13,452 nucleotides of DNA from NCBI GenBank assembly GCA_046734815.1, contig JBKPRZ010000718.1, forward strand, positions 1 through 13,452. The letters run 5' to 3'. The notes under the pieces were generated by a model. It worked only from the letters and a program-made list of their open reading frames with translations, was not told the origin of the DNA and made no database searches. This document shows positions 13,395 through 13,452 of the stretch, in pieces. The DNA comes from CAVYGB01 sp046734815 (lineage in GTDB: Bacteria > Myxococcota_A > Polyangia > Fen-1088). The position numbers and the translations under genes were made by a program. Positions within the stretch are counted from its first letter, which is position 1. Every line of letters begins with the position of its first letter.

Positions 13395-13452
13395 GAGCGC
13401 CTGCCGGATCAAAGCTTCTTGCAGTAAAGGAGCGCGACCGACGGCTGCATGT

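Noticed and set aside
1..13452. tRNA, rRNA or CRISPR array
   Set aside because: I saw no cloverleaf-like or rRNA-like sequence and no regularly spaced short repeats; the only direct repeats are the precursor leaders and the discoidin domain copies.

Overview
The window is GC-rich DNA from what looks like a member of the Myxococcota. It carries several secreted lipoproteins of a myxobacterial style: a von Willebrand A lipoprotein with a Cys-rich insert, a patatin lipoprotein, a large PKD-ended lipoprotein, and discoidin-like fragments. No taxonomic marker is present, so the assignment is an inference.

Layout. (1) 1-865: a small secreted protein with three copies of a W-x-x-WFSEE motif, preceded by a perfect 20-bp palindrome. 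(2) 866-1917: no intact gene; remnants of a ComEA-type helix-hairpin-helix protein and a phosphotransferase. (3) 1918-4799: the VWA lipoprotein and the patatin lipoprotein, separated by a 464-bp gap. (4) 4800-5790: decayed DNA with an IS21-type IstA remnant and reading frames I do not recognise. (5) 5790-9537: the core of the window, a class I lanthipeptide-like RiPP locus. On the minus strand it has an ECF sigma factor overlapping lanC by an ATGA, then, beyond an oppositely oriented luciferase-like flavin oxidoreductase, three tandem precursor peptides and the first ~120 residues of a LanB dehydratase. (6) 9792-10753: a broken glycosyltransferase joined to a broken discoidin-like protein. (7) 10767-13394: a large multidomain surface lipoprotein on the minus strand.

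How the RiPP locus may work. The peptides have an acidic leader ending in D-L-x-x-V-A-G-G and short cores with four Cys plus Thr/Ser. A complete system would need LanB to dehydrate Ser/Thr, LanC to close thioether rings, an exporter/protease, and perhaps the flavin enzyme for tailoring. LanC looks intact and has an unusual Cys-Cys-Gly zinc motif in place of Cys-His-Gly. LanB is cut after its N-terminal TPFGLFAG motif, and no transporter or protease is visible. The pathway is therefore either decaying, or relies on a dehydratase elsewhere in the genome. The many gene fragments on both sides mark this as a rearrangement-prone region.
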